From Collybia mongolica (lineage: Eukaryota > Basidiomycota > Agaricomycetes > Agaricales > Clitocybaceae), in the NCBI GenBank assembly GCA_013420905.1, contig JAAXNY010000017.1:806001-870000 (forward strand): a stretch of DNA of 64,000 nucleotides. Direction: 5' to 3'. Below, piece by piece: positions 48,070 to 59,542 of the stretch (position 1 is its first letter; the number at the start of each line of letters is the position of its first letter). A model generated the notes under the pieces. It searched no databases. It had not been told where the DNA came from and saw only the letters and a list, made by a program, of their open reading frames with translations. A program made the position numbers and the translations under genes.

Positions 48070-50371
48070 CACCCCCAAGGCATTCTGTTTGATTGTTCTT
48101 CTGAACACATTGGGCAAACTCCTCAAGAAGATGCTCTCCACTAGACTGCAATTTGAAGCTGCAGAACATGGAGTCCTCCACCTGAATCAATTTGGAGGAG
48201 TTTGCCAGAACTCCACCGAGGATGCTGGGTGCTTCCTCACACACACCATCCATGCTGGATGGTGGGCGGGTCTTAAAACAAGTGTGGTCGCCTTTGACCT
48301 TGCCTAATTCTTCCCCTCTATTAATCATGAGGTCCTTCTCTCTGTCCTGGAAAAGCAGGGGTTTGTGCCAGAAGTGGTGCAGTTCTTTAAGTCTTACCTA
48401 GTCGATCGGAGTACACGTTATGCATGGGATGACGATCTATCCCCAGAATTCCCCTCCAGTGTCGGTGTAGGCCAGGGCTCTGCCCTGTCCCCCATCCTCT
48501 CTGCTCTCTGCCTCTCCCCCTTCCTCAAGGAATTTGAACGAAGGGTCAGAGAGTCCACTCTCATCTCCTATGTTGACGATGGCACAATTATTGCGCAGTC
48601 CAAGTCATGGGAGACAAACCTAGCCAAGCTCAAGAGAGCATACAAGGTCGTCTTTGAACTGACCCAGGCCATGGGCCTAGTCCTCGAACACAGCAAGTCT
48701 GAGGGATTTCACTTCTCTTGGAAACACGGTGACACTAACCCCGACATCGACTTAGGTTATGCACCCTATACAGGTGATACACCGCTCCGCCCAGGCACCA
48801 TATGGCGCTATCTGGGCTTCTTTTTTGACCGGCCCCTCACTTTCAGGGAACATGTCAAACGCTACACGAACAAGGCCCTCACATTGGTGCAGGCCATGCT
48901 TGCCCTTGGCAACTCAGTTCGTGGGCTTAGGCCCAAACACAAACAAGTGCTGTACTGTGCCTGTGTTCTCCCCATAGCTACATATGGGAGCAGGCTATGG
49001 CTATACGAAGGAGCCCGCATGGTAGGCCCCCTCAATTCTCTCCGGAAAATGCAGTGGCGTGCATGCCTCTGGATTACCGGCACCTTCAAAACCAGCCCCA
49101 TGGGGGCAGTGGAAACAATTGCAGGCTTACCTCTGATTCACCTTCATGTTAAGAAGCTGGTGGAACACAGTCATGTCCGCACCCGAGCGCTACAGGCAAC
49201 CCATGCCTTTCGCCGTCTAGTCAATGGGAAACACAAATTCTCAGTCAAGACCCTCAAAAATCAGATCAATGGTGATCTGAAGTCCCCCATCACAGAGGCG
49301 TGGTCTAACCTCGACCTCTCATCCCAGGATCTGGACCCTGTCCATCCCCTTAACCGCCCTGGCTCTCACCCCAAGGATGTATATCCGAGGCGTATTGTCT
49401 ATGATATTGTTTCCCCTCTGCCAAAGGTGGATAAGGAACACAAAAAGTTTATGGAAGATCGCTCCACATCCCTCAAGGGGGCTGTAGAAGCGGCCTCCCA
49501 TTCTCCCAACCACATCTGTATCATTACAGATGCGTCAACTCCCCCACTCCCTCTTCAGTCAGTCTCGGTTTACCGGGCATGGCATGAGGGCAATCTATAC
49601 GAGGACTGGGCGGTGGCCGGCCTCTCCACATCTGATGGTGCCGAACTGCGAGCAATTGCAGAGGGCATTACTCAAGCCAGAGAAATCGGACTCAATGATG
49701 TACATCAGATACATGTCTTTTCCGATTCTACAAATGCGCTCCATCTGTGCATGGATGCGTCTCACCACTCTGGACAACACTCGTCCCTCGCCATCTGTAG
49801 CATGCTGGTGCCTTGGCTCCAACACCAGCCTGGTAACTCTGTCCACTTTCACCACATCACGCCCGGTGTGGAGATAGAGGACCACCAACTGGCTCACATC
49901 CTCGCCACCTCGACACGCATTGAGGCGGGGGGGGTGCCAGTTATATCTGCTGACTTTGCTAGGAGCGAGGCAGTCATGCGCATGCTTGACGACTGGAGGT
50001 CCTTATTCCAGTCCTCAAAGTACATTGGCAAGAACTTCCTCCCTCTCTATGAGAAGAAGGACACCCCACTCACTCCAACCCATGTCAAAAATGGGCCCTG
50101 GATGCGGAAGACCGGACATAGTCATGGTCTCACCGCACGCTTAACACGCTGCATAACCAGACACGCCCCCATAGGGACATTCCGATCTCGGTTCTTCCCC
50201 GAAGAGCCCACAGCCTGTAGATGCAGATTCCCTATGGAATCTGTGCCACATGTTCTTCGCCATTGCCCGTCTCACACACAGGAAACACCCCCCAAACAAC
50301 AGCTGCTGTACAAGTGGCTGGTGGATTTCCTTGAAGTGAATGAGACTGCGTTTGCATTTGATGTTCCTTAG
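48062..50371 (+). pseudogene. LINE ORF2, reverse transcriptase and RNase H
   Basis: RT continues with FCLIVLLNTLGKLLKKML, FGGVCQNSTEDAG and VVAFDLA, where a TAA (48305-48307) replaces a Gln codon, then FFPSINHEV, GQGSALSPILSALCL and the catalytic SYVDDGTII. RNase H follows, with ITDASTPP, GAELRAIAEGI and FSDSTNAL carrying the acidic residues. A terminal Cys-rich motif (CRCRFPMESVPHVLRHC) precedes the TAG at about 50371. The N-terminal palm/finger motifs are deleted. Clade assignment to Tad or I is from domain order only. Confidence 0.88.
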
Positions 50372-51199
50372 TCCAACTCAGGCTGGGGCCGGTACACCGT
50401 GTTAGGTGGATTCGTGTTATGAGGTGCGCCTCGCGTTTCTTCCGGACCAGGATAATCAGTGGACTCGATCTGTTACCTGCTGCGGTGCACCGTGGCGGGG
50501 GGCCAACCCCCTGGCATAGCTTGACCCTTACCGGTCTGCGTAAAATGGGTCTTTGACCCGCGACAATCCTGGTGTGACTTTGGCCACCCTGGGACACCTC
50601 AGCGTGACAATGCTTTGTCTCTCGTCCCCTCCACCCTCTTCCCCATAACTACTTTGCGAAGTGAGCAACACATGTATTAGGTACAATCGCTATATAAAAT
50701 GTTGAAACAAAAAAAAAAAAAAAAAGAAAAGCATGTGCCGGACATCAGTGGCAATGCTTGACAACCACATCAGCAGCTGCCCTGATCATGCCACATTGTC
50801 TCCGGGCTTCTTTCCCATCAATCCCACGGTGGTCAACTGCCCGCTAGTTGTTGCCTCCCGCTGTCCTGCCCGCTGCCTCCAGTGCATTGGCCCAGTTTTT
50901 CACCAATGCCTACCATATTTCACACATACCTTCCCACAGGACATATTTACTATACTACTGCGTATCAGCCTCTCTCCCATTGCTCCTGGCCACTGTGTCA
51001 TATAGGGTAGCCATACAGCTTCAGTATGTCCAGCTGCCTCAATGGCATCTTCAATGTTGTACTAGATGGTCAATAATATTCATGTTCTGCAATGTGAGGT
51101 GCTATAGGGTACATGGGTACATAGGGGACTAGGCAAAACAATGGAATCACGGCACGGAGGACCACTAACATACAGGGAGAGGGGGGCAAACAGCTCTAC

Positions 51200-52779
51200 C
51201 TAGCTGTCATCATCCTCCTCCTCTTCATTGCTGCTCTCAATAAACACCATGCTCTTTGGAGCTGGCGGGAGTTTCCTTGCAGTGGTTGCCTTCATCATAG
51301 TAGCACTCTTTTGCTTCTTCTTAGGCAGTTGTTTCTCTGGCTCCCTGTCCCCATCATCTTCACCCTGGGCCACCGTATTGACCTCATCATCCTGCATGCG
51401 CTTTCCCATTGCAGGCTTCTTCCTGCCTTTCCCCCTTGCCTTCCCTTTGTCTGATCTCTCCTTCCTCTTCTTTACGAGCAACTCCCCAGCAGCTTCCTTT
51501 GCTGCCAACATATCCGCAAAAGCCGTTTGTTGCCTTTGTGACTGCGCTACCCACTTGCAATCCCTGACCTTGAGCGCCTGGTATAGCTTCCATATCTCAT
51601 CAACAGTTCCGATATCAGAGGGGTTAGCAAACTTGATCTTGGTGGGCCACCCAAGGAGTTGAACCTTATGCTTGCTGACAATGTCACAATCGTACTTCAC
51701 ATAGGACATGCCAACATTCTTGAGGTTCAGAATGGAGCCTGTTAACCAGCGTTAGATGGTGACATCATACAACAGCACGGATCACTTACAAAGGCCTTCA
51801 ACAATGAGTCGCATACAGTCACTCCTCATCGTTTGCAAGTTCTCTTGGGGGCCGCCAGCTGAAGTGTGATTCCTGTCAGTGGTCTTCTGAAGCATTAGAA
51901 GAACAATACAAACCTTTGGTCCTTGCGCAGGCCCACTGCTCAAATCTTGCAAGAAACTCCATAGGCTCCAGCTTCAGAACCTCAGAAATGAACGCAATGG
52001 CATTGTCCGAGTCAGCCCATGAAGGGATCGCACTGTCATGGATGTGGGAGCAAGTGAAAAAAGCCATTGCGCACATGCCAGTGCACTCTGACAGATTCCT
52101 GATCTGGAAGCAACATCAGTTTGACCCACTGGCAAATCAGAAGGCACATACCTCAGTGGAAACCCTAGCTATGGATCCCCAGCAGTCGTTTGCAGCTGCA
52201 GCATTAGATGAACTTGCGCCTGACCTCGTTTCTTCGCAATGTGCCTGTAGATTGTTGATAAATTCATGCTGCTGGGCTTTTGAAAGGTTTTGCATGGAGT
52301 TGTCATTGTCCACAAGCTGTTGAATCTCTTTCAAGTTCAAGCAGTCGCCTTTTGCACGGTCTGGGGGATATGGCGTGTTAACAAGGCAACTTGGAAACTA
52401 TCCAATCACTGGGCTTACCTTCGTTCATTTCACGGCCCTTGGCGTGAACCAGTGCATTGCAGAGCAAGGGTGCCCATGTATTATGGTAATTACTTTCATT
52501 GCTGAGCAGCTGCTTGATGTAAGCCCTGGATTTATGGTACTTCTTTGCAATTCTGGAGATTTCCGCATCACAATGATCAAGAAACATGGTGATCTCTTGC
52601 TTGAGCACAATGGCATTCTCCTTGTTCAAATCTTGCTTTGCTTTGGCCATGAGGGCTTGAGCATCACTAAGCTTTGGTCAATGGTGCATGCAAGGGGGGA
52701 TGACATCTTTGGTTGGATTGCAAGAGGCAAAGGTGGAAGTATCTAGGTCTGCAAGATTCAAACTGGGGATGTCTGACAT
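51200..52779 (-). pseudogene. KDZ-associated accessory gene, function unknown
   Basis: At least four exons on minus. From ATG 52779 the protein reads SDIPSLNLADLDTST, with an in-frame TGA (52680-52678) after CMHH, then PKLSDAQALMAKAKQDLN and a coiled-coil-like region. An exon near 52340-52160 follows (LKEIQQLVDNDNSMQNLSKA), then one with WADSDNAIAFISEVLKLEP, and a last exon with MSYVKYDCDIVSKHKVQLLG, IGTVDEIWKLYQALK and a Lys-rich nuclear-type tail ending in acidic residues (TAG 51202-51200). I recall similar ORFs beside KDZ transposases in Agaricomycetes. The stop is explicable as CGA-to-TGA. No catalytic motif is seen. Confidence 0.6.
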
Positions 52780-53059
52780 AGTCGCAAGTGTGTCACAAAT
52801 GTGTTACGAACAACATTACATTTGACTGCATGACAACCCAATGATCGTGTGTTGTGTTGCACATGTTGGTTCATGTTTTGGTTTCTTCATTTCTGCTACT
52901 CCTTTACCTCTGCGAGGTGCTCAACTTTCGCCCCCCTTACCAATGTATACCGTGCTTTACTTTTGAATGTCCCTGCCTGACATCCCACTCCCAGCCATCT
53001 TGACTATGCAAGCCACGACGCATGAGTGAATTGACAAAGATACCCCCACACTGATGCTC

Positions 53060-54023
53060 CCCTTTTTCAGAACAACCCTCACTGTCAGCAGGGCATGCCG
53101 TCCTCCAAGCAGCTGACTTTGAAGATTTTGACATTGTTTCATTCAACAATTTGACTTTGTCAGATAATGAAGTGGACGAAGATTTGGAAGGAGAGGAGTC
53201 GATCTTTGCACGTGCCGAAGAGGAGTGCTTGCATGGTGCTCCTGTTGAAACTTCTGGCCCCACCAGGAAAGGGAATAAGGCCTGGGTAGTGTTCAACGGG
53301 AGGAACATTGGTATTTTTGAAACTTGGTAAGTGTCCTGGAATTCAACAAGCATTTATTGTTCCTTAACTGGTATATTTCAGGGGTGCAGCTGGGGCGCAG
53401 GTGAATGGGTATTCTGGAGGGCTTCAGGTGGGTTACAAGACATTGGATGAGGCATGAGCAGGATGGGTGCATGCCCTCGCAAACAATACGGTTGGCCCTC
53501 CTCGCACTGTGCAGTCCACAGCTGCTTGCATCCCCTCCTCCCCTGCCCTCCACAATTTGACATGCCCACCCTCTCCAACTCCAGCCATATTGCCTCCCCG
53601 TGTCATCCGCCCTGTTGCTAGTGCGCCTGGCAGTCCTTTGCCGCCCTTGCAAGATCTTTCTCCACCTCCCGCTCCCCCAGGCTTACAAAGATCCCAGCCA
53701 CTCCCCTTGGTCTCCAGCTTGCCAAGGCATCATCTCGTTTTGGCTCGTTGTTCTCAGGGCTTCCTCCCAAATTGGGCTCAGTGATGAAGATGCTTATTGG
53801 GTGATCACCAGTGGCGCAAGTCCAGGTGTCTACCACGGGAGGTAAGCATGTTCCCTGCATATCCAGTGTCCCCTAAACATCCACCACTAGGGCTGCCGCG
53901 GCTGCTGCCTTGGGTGCCCAGGGCCCTTGTAGCCTTATCAAAACTGGTAGTCATGACCAAGCCAAGAGAGCGTTCACGAAGAACTACATGCGAGGTGACA
54001 TTGTTGAGGTATATACGGAGTAA
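53060..54023 (+). pseudogene. protein with two viroplasmin / RNase H1 N-terminal-type domains
   Basis: The first domain reads KAWVVFNGRNIGIFETW and, across an intron (about 53326-53381), AQVNGYSGGLQVGYKTLDEA, then a TGA (53455-53457), then AGWVHAL. A Pro/Ser-rich linker of about 100 residues leads to a second domain: YWVITSGASPGVYHGR, intron (from about 53841), RAAAAAALGAQGPCSLIKTG and QAKRAFTKNYMRGDIVEV. The TAA is at 54021-54023. In RNase H1 this fold binds RNA/DNA hybrids. No RNase H catalytic domain follows, so the role is unknown. It sits between the accessory gene and the transposase of the KDZ element. The start is uncertain. Confidence 0.65.
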
Positions 54024-55068
54024 GTTGCACGTTCCGCCCCTCCTGCCAGTGATTCTTTGCCTTGCCATATACCACTTGTGCCCCATTGTAGTTTTTGTGT
54101 AGTTCAGCTTTGTCCCACAGTGGGAAATGTAATTGTTGATGCCCCTCTCCAGGCTCTGCGAAAATCTATGTAACATACTGTAAGAAGTCTTCGCTTCTAA
54201 ACAAATAGTGTAGGTGGGTACGTGATATATATCTCAGAAAGAATAGAGTTAATGAGGTCAGGTTCACCAAGAACATGTTGCCACTTGATGAGAAATTTGC
54301 AATATCCGCTAAATGGTGGTTGTGCAACATTGGCATACGATTGAGTCTGTGACTGCTCATATTGTTGGGTACTCGCATCTGTTTCACGTAGCCACAAAGT
54401 TTAACAATAGGATTATGTAGGTCATTGGATTGTCAAGAATGTAAAAGCTTAGAAGTATGGGGAAGTGGTGTGGTCATCATGATACTGGTAGTCAGGAGTG
54501 CTATCTTATGACTGGGACACAAGTTGTATGTATGGTCAAGTCTGGGAGCTACATCATGATACTGAACTTGTCTCTTCATCACAGAAACCTGGTGACACAT
54601 TATTGAACCAATTGACATGAGTTCCACTCTGAACCCAGATATTGAATATGTGAACCTACGTCCAAGTTGTGGCTTGCAGGACTTGGCACAGTTACCAAGT
54701 TACACTATTCAAAAAGTCAAAAAGGACAGGATGCAAAAGATACTTGGTCTGTATCAAACAAGCAGATTGGCAGGAGTTTGTTTGGATATGCGGTGCACCA
54801 GAGCTTGGGCTTCAAGTTGAACAGGAGCAGTTGACGTCATACCCTAGTAGTAAGTTTGGAGTACAAGTTGCAATATTAGGCTTGATCCTTCAGTTTGCCC
54901 AGCCCTCGGCCACTAATAAGCAAGTGCACAACAGGTTTTATTGAAGACAAAAAGGACAAGACTACTGGTGAGCCCCCGTCATGAAATTATAGGTTACAAA
55001 GTACAATGGTGTGACCGAATCATGTGATATCTGTTGAACCACCATGGGAAACAGAAAAGGCTCCTTGT
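54024..55068. other. unassigned segment inside the KDZ element
   Basis: Sequence between the viroplasmin-type gene and the recognisable part of the transposase. A plus-strand frame (54617-54820, continuing in another frame to 54944) is open but has no recognised domain. The Cys-rich N-terminal region usual for KDZ transposases is not visible here; it may be lost or too diverged. Confidence 0.35.
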
Positions 55069-56730
55069 CATCCTGCTGAGTTCAATTTCTGAGCTCCAGG
55101 AAGACTACAAAGGGTCGCATCAATGTAGAGAAGCACATCCTCTGACGAGAACCGCCTGCTGCACCTGCAGAAGGAGAGCCTGAGCCCGAAGGACCACAAG
55201 TTGGGCCATCAAGAGAATTACCTGACTCAAGGACGGTAGGTGGTGACTACCTCCTTTTGCGGGAGAGGGTCAATCGGTGGGCAAAATCTGTACTTGATGA
55301 GCTGCTGCCTACACCTGAATCTGTGAGTCTTTCGCTACCTGCAGCTGACAGCTTCTCACATGATCACTAGGAGGATGATGATGAGGACAACCCTTGTGTC
55401 AGCCACTGGAAAAATATGATCAACAAGCTCACTGTGAGAATGTGGGGGATCTTTGATGAGACAGGGATATTTTTGGCTCTGTGCCAGCATGGGTTTGTTT
55501 TAGTGGTGGCGGACATGGTTCAGAGTGGTGAGCTGTGAGTCATTTCATTTTTTCTCATAGTGCCGGCTAACATGTGCCACAGTTCCAAGTACCCACTCGC
55601 CATTGTAGAGGCCCTTCTGGAGGTTTTTGGCCCTGGCATTGGGGGAGGATACGACACCGCGTGCAAGTTTGGAACGACGCTCAAATGCAGCGAGCTAGGA
55701 CCTCTTGCTCAAGCCCTCAACTACAAGGCACTAGTCGGCTCTTTTCACGGGCATGCACACAATTGCCTGTGTCAACTCTCCTTCCTTGCAACCTATGTGA
55801 AGGGAATGGGATTGGAAGATCTGGAGGGGTGTGAACGCTTTTTCTCAAAATTGAACACGCTTGCTTCTTCTTTGCGCTATGCAAGCATATTCCACCAACA
55901 ACAAAAGATAGTTGAATTCATGAAGCACATGGACAGCTTTGAGACCTATTCAAACCTCAGTACACTTCCCTCCGCCCTCCAAATCTACACAATATTGACC
56001 ATCTGCAGGCAAATTTCTTGTAAACAACTACAGGCAAGCTCTCGACATCCTCAAAGGGGAATCAGTCCTCAGGGTGACCATGGCAGACCTCAGTGTCACC
56101 AACACAAAGGTGTTCACTGAATGGTTGGAGGAGGAATGGGCTTACTTGAAGGGGTTGTTGAAGGAGCTGATCCGAGAAACACAGGAGATGGAGTATTACC
56201 AGAAGCTTGTGAACCTAGATGCCAGCAAGTAAGTGTCATGTTCTCAGTGTCACAAAACCATGCTAATAAATCTCCAGAGCAAAGCTTGACACTGCCCGTG
56301 ATATCTGGCAAAACCTAACCCCCCAGAATCCCACTCTCTCTGTATCAGCTGTCTCTCTTGAGACAAAGCACCGCCATGCCCTCGAAAACCGGGACAAGGA
56401 CCTCCTAGTAGTCCAGGGGTTGGAGGTGGACCTGCTTGTCGAGATAAGATGGACTCCAGATCATCTTGAGTGGAAGGCAGCGGCGCTCATGGTAAGAAAG
56501 CGCCGTTATCAGCAATGCCTTGATGAGCTTGAGGGATTGATTGTCTCCAGGATGTTTGAGCTAACAAAGATGAACATATCTCAAACAGGTGCATTGCTTT
56601 GACTTTGCGAGTTTCCCAACTAATTTGATATATACAGGATACAAGCTTTGTAAACATATAGCTGCAGCCTTGCGTGCCTGCTCCCAAGCCATCTGCAGTG
56701 TGCTCAACCAGTATAACACTGCAGCATCTA

Positions 56731-58338
56731 CAGTGGCTCAAAAAACTGCCCCAATGTTTGTACATTTTTGAAAGATCAATATGGTATGAAGTGCTGACAT
56801 AAGCAGGGGACCTGGGGTAATTATGTAAGATACTATGACATCGTGGCTTTCCAATGGACCCTGGATCATGTGATTTGGATCAAAACCCATTAAGCTATAG
56901 GCCAAACAAAATGATTACTCATTGGGGCAGTTTTTTGACCCTCTATTAATTTTCTATCTAATACTTTGTATGACCACCTTTTGCCTTTATAACTGCTTGT
57001 ATCCGCCTGGGCATACTTTCTATCAGGTTTTGGCATACCTCTGGTGGAATTTCACCCCACTCTTCAGCCAATCTATCCCACAACTCATGTACTCCTTTGG
57101 GTGGTGTCAGATATTCTTTAAGACGGCGCTTGAGATGTTCCCAAAGGTGTTCTATTGGATTCATGTCAGGGGATTGGGCAGGCCAGCCAAGGACTTGAAT
57201 GTTGTTGTCTTCAAACCACTGTGTGGCCAGTCCAGATGTGTGTTTGGGGTCGTTATCTTGCTGAAAGTAGCGCTCGCCATCCACCATTTCCAACTTCTCA
57301 AAACTTTCCTGAACTCCACTCTCCAAAATTTCACAGTATTGAACCTTGTCCATGTTCCCCTGCACCTCTATGAGCTTTCCCACTCCATTCCACCCCATAC
57401 AACCCCATACCATGAGGTTTCCTCCTCCTCCATGTTTGACAGTAGGTGATGTTGTTCTATCAGATGGTGGTTCTCCCCTTTGTTTCCAGACATAAACCTT
57501 TCCATCTGACCCAATCCTATTGATTTTGGTCTCATCTGTCCATAGAACCCTTTTCCAGTCCTCCACAGTCCAGCTTTCATGATATTTTGCAAACTGGAGA
57601 CGCCGGATGCGATGGGCTCGTTTGAGAAGAGGAGCTTTCCTCTTTGTAGCAGCATAAAATTGATTTTCCTTGAGTGCATTTCTGACTGTCTGGGGTGTGA
57701 CAGGATTGGGGATGATGCCATTGATGAATTGGGTAGCCTGAACTGCATTATCAAGCTTCCCTGACTTGATTTGATGAATAATTGACTGTTTGTCACGAAC
57801 AGACAGCTTGGAGGGGCGGCCACCAAGGTTGTTTTCTTTGTTTCCATCCACATCTTTGCTGATCCTACTGATGGTACCCTTCCCTAGACCAGTTTTCTCC
57901 TTGATTTGACGCTGAGAATAGCCCTCATTGAGGAGAGAAACAACAGTATTGTGCTGAGCAGTAGAAATGGCTTTCATGATGGTGGTAAGAGGTCAAGAAG
58001 ATGATTGAACCAATTCCAACATGTCAAATTGATACAAATAAAGTCACATGACATTGTTTATTCTTCCCACAGTCCATAATGTTCTTGCATTGGATCATAA
58101 ATGCCAGAATAATGGAAAATAAGATAAGGGTCAAAAAACTGCCCCAATAAGTAACCATTTTGTTTGGCTTATAGCTTAATGGATATTGATCCAAATCACA
58201 TGATCCAGGGTCCATTGGAAAGCCACGATGTCATAGTATCTTACATAATTACCCCAGGTTCCCTGCTTATGTCAGCACTTCATACCATATTGATCTTTCA
58301 AAAATGTACAAACATTGGGGCAGTTTTTTGAGCCACTG
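56731..58338 (-). mobile_element. Tc1-like DNA transposon 2 (complete)
   Basis: 1608 bp, TA duplication on both sides (56729-56730 and 58339-58340), inverted repeats of about 215 bp starting CAGTGGCTCAAAAAACTGCC. It holds one intact transposase gene on minus. Removing it with one TA restores the KDZ reading frame (TAST/VSPPQPTLSW). TIRs at both ends look nearly identical. Confidence 0.95.
56958..57977 (-). CDS. Tc1/mariner DD34E transposase, intact
   Basis: 339 residues without interruption. The N-terminal paired-type helix-turn-helix runs over about residues 1-110 (ISTAQHNTVVSLLNEGYSQR, then GRPSKLS and NPVTPQTVRNALKE). The catalytic core has WTDETKINRIG (first Asp), QQDNDPKHT (second Asp) and SPDMNPIEHLW (Glu), with exactly 34 residues between the second Asp and the Glu. 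It would bind the element's TIRs in the nucleus and cut and paste at TA. All key residues are present and both TIRs are intact, so it may be functional. It is the only intact transposon enzyme gene in the window. Confidence 0.95.
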   Translation of the reverse strand: MKAISTAQHNTVVSLLNEGYSQRQIKEKTGLGKGTISRISKDVDGNKENNLGGRPSKLSVRDKQSIIHQIKSGKLDNAVQATQFINGIIPNPVTPQTVRNALKENQFYAATKRKAPLLKRAHRIRRLQFAKYHESWTVEDWKRVLWTDETKINRIGSDGKVYVWKQRGEPPSDRTTSPTVKHGGGGNLMVWGCMGWNGVGKLIEVQGNMDKVQYCEILESGVQESFEKLEMVDGERYFQQDNDPKHTSGLATQWFEDNNIQVLGWPAQSPDMNPIEHLWEHLKRRLKEYLTPPKGVHELWDRLAEEWGEIPPEVCQNLIESMPRRIQAVIKAKGGHTKY

Positions 58339-58936
58339 TACAGTCTCTCCTCCTCAGCCAACTTTGTCATGGAATGACGTGGTTGAGTATGCTTTTCTGG
58401 CTGATTTCGACCTCTTACGTGAATCTTGACAGGATGTTTGTGACTGCCCATGGACAAAGCCAGCCTTCTGTGTAATGATAGACCAGCACTTCAAGCTTGA
58501 GCGTGCACATGAGGAGATTCAGCACCTCAATATCGAGATTCCACGCATCATTACTTACATGCAGGATGAAGATGTGTTCCTGCAATCCAAAGAAGCTGAA
58601 ATATGGATGCAAAACCCAGGACTGGCATGGCAGGTGGGGAAGTACAGGTTGGAACGGGGGCGCTTCGATGATCAGCACATGCATCAATTCAGGAAGCTCA
58701 CCTGCCTCCCAGGGTTTACTGGCAGCATCAAGCCCAGGATCAGTGTAGAGTTGCATCGAGAGGTAGAGAATGCTATGGACATGGATGTACAACCTGACAA
58801 CAACTGCCATGCAGACTGGAATGATGATGGTGGGGATGATGAGGGCGAGGATGGAGAGGATGACCAAGATGATGAGGATATCAGTGCCATAGTCTCAGCC
58901 CTGCTATTGCTCACTGTAGATGGGCCTGGTGGATAG

Positions 58937-59471
58937 GACTAAAGTTCAGTTTTAGTATGACATGTATTATGGGGACATATCCTACTGCTGCATATGCACA
59001 TGGGTGGTATAGTGTAAATATGTCCTGTGGGAAGGTATGTGTGAAATATGGTAGGCATTGGTGAAAAACTGGGCTGACACACTGGAGACGGCAGGCAGGA
59101 TGGCGGGAGGCAACAACTAGCGGGCAGTTGACCACCATGGGATTGATGGGAAAGAAGCCTGGAGACAATGTGGTGTGATCAGGGCAGCTGCTGATGTGGT
59201 TGTCAAGCATTGCCACTGATGTCCAGCACATGCCGATGACGACTGAGGGAAATGTCTAAGTGTTCATAGACATTAATGAAGGTTTATTGATGGAGGCATG
59301 TATTTGCTGAACTCACTCCTGTTAGAGGGGGAGCACATATGCTGCACCTCCTCTAATAAGAGGCAATTGGTGGTATTATCAGGTGAAGCCCTGGCCCATA
59401 TAGTGGATTTAAGGCCCATTCTGGTGAAAAACTTCTCCAAACATATAGGGGAGCTTCCAGAGGCCCCATAC
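58937..59471 (-). repeat. right inverted repeat of the KDZ element
   Basis: About 530 bp, the inverse of the left repeat. The uninterrupted form across 59205-59240 shows the sequence into which the LINE inserted on the left side. Its outer limit is where LTR family 2 copy 3 is inserted (59472). Confidence 0.8.
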
Positions 59472-59542
59472 TGTTAGAACTGACCACATGCATCTCCATA
59501 CACAGCCTTATGCTGTTTCTGTCATCCCTGATCCACCTGATC

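Larger units (their letters stand above)
44860..50730 (+). mobile_element. Tad/I-like LINE retrotransposon, 5.9 kb
   Basis: Bounded by a perfect 17-bp target duplication GCATGTGCCGGACATCA (44843-44859 and 50731-50747), with a poly(A) tail (50708-50730). ORF1 has zinc knuckles; ORF2 has endonuclease, RT and RNase H. The pre-insertion sequence survives at 59205-59240 in the right KDZ repeat. The body keeps many CpG sites, in contrast to most of the repeat block, suggesting a relatively recent insertion. An internal deletion and several stops make it inactive. Confidence 0.93.
55069..58936 (+). pseudogene. KDZ (Kyakuja-Dileera-Zisupton) transposase, interrupted
   Basis: Exons end or begin at 55322/55371, 55534/55583, 55959/56009, 56228/56278 and 56588/56638, with introns of 48-49 bp. 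Motifs: MWGIFDETGIFLALCQHGFV, GGGYDTACKFGTT, SFHGHAHNCLCQLSF, GMGLEDLEGCERFFSKLN and RYASIFHQQQKI, the conserved core of KDZ transposases. The C-terminal half (56638 onward) is split by the Tc1-like element at 56731 and resumes at 58341 in the same frame. A TGA (58427-58429) follows LRES. The end is acidic (DDEGEDGEDDQDDED) with a stop at 58934-58936. Another stop lies near 55144. Confidence 0.85.
44263..59471. mobile_element. KDZ-type DNA transposon, about 15 kb including nested insertions
   Basis: Large inverted repeats lie at about 44430-44859 plus 50748-51130 (left) and about 58937-59471 (right). Three gene units sit inside: an accessory gene on minus (51200-52779), a twin viroplasmin-domain gene (about 53060-54023) and the KDZ transposase (about 55069-58936). 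A LINE is inserted in the left repeat and a Tc1-like element in the transposase. Without these the element would be about 7.7 kb. The outer 170 bp on the left (44263-44430) have no counterpart on the right, so the exact termini are uncertain. Confidence 0.75.

Noticed and set aside
58911..59231. 106-codon minus-strand frame in the KDZ right repeat (also seen at 50733-51005)
   Set aside because: It lies wholly within the inverted repeat, has no domain and is probably only kept because both repeats share the sequence.
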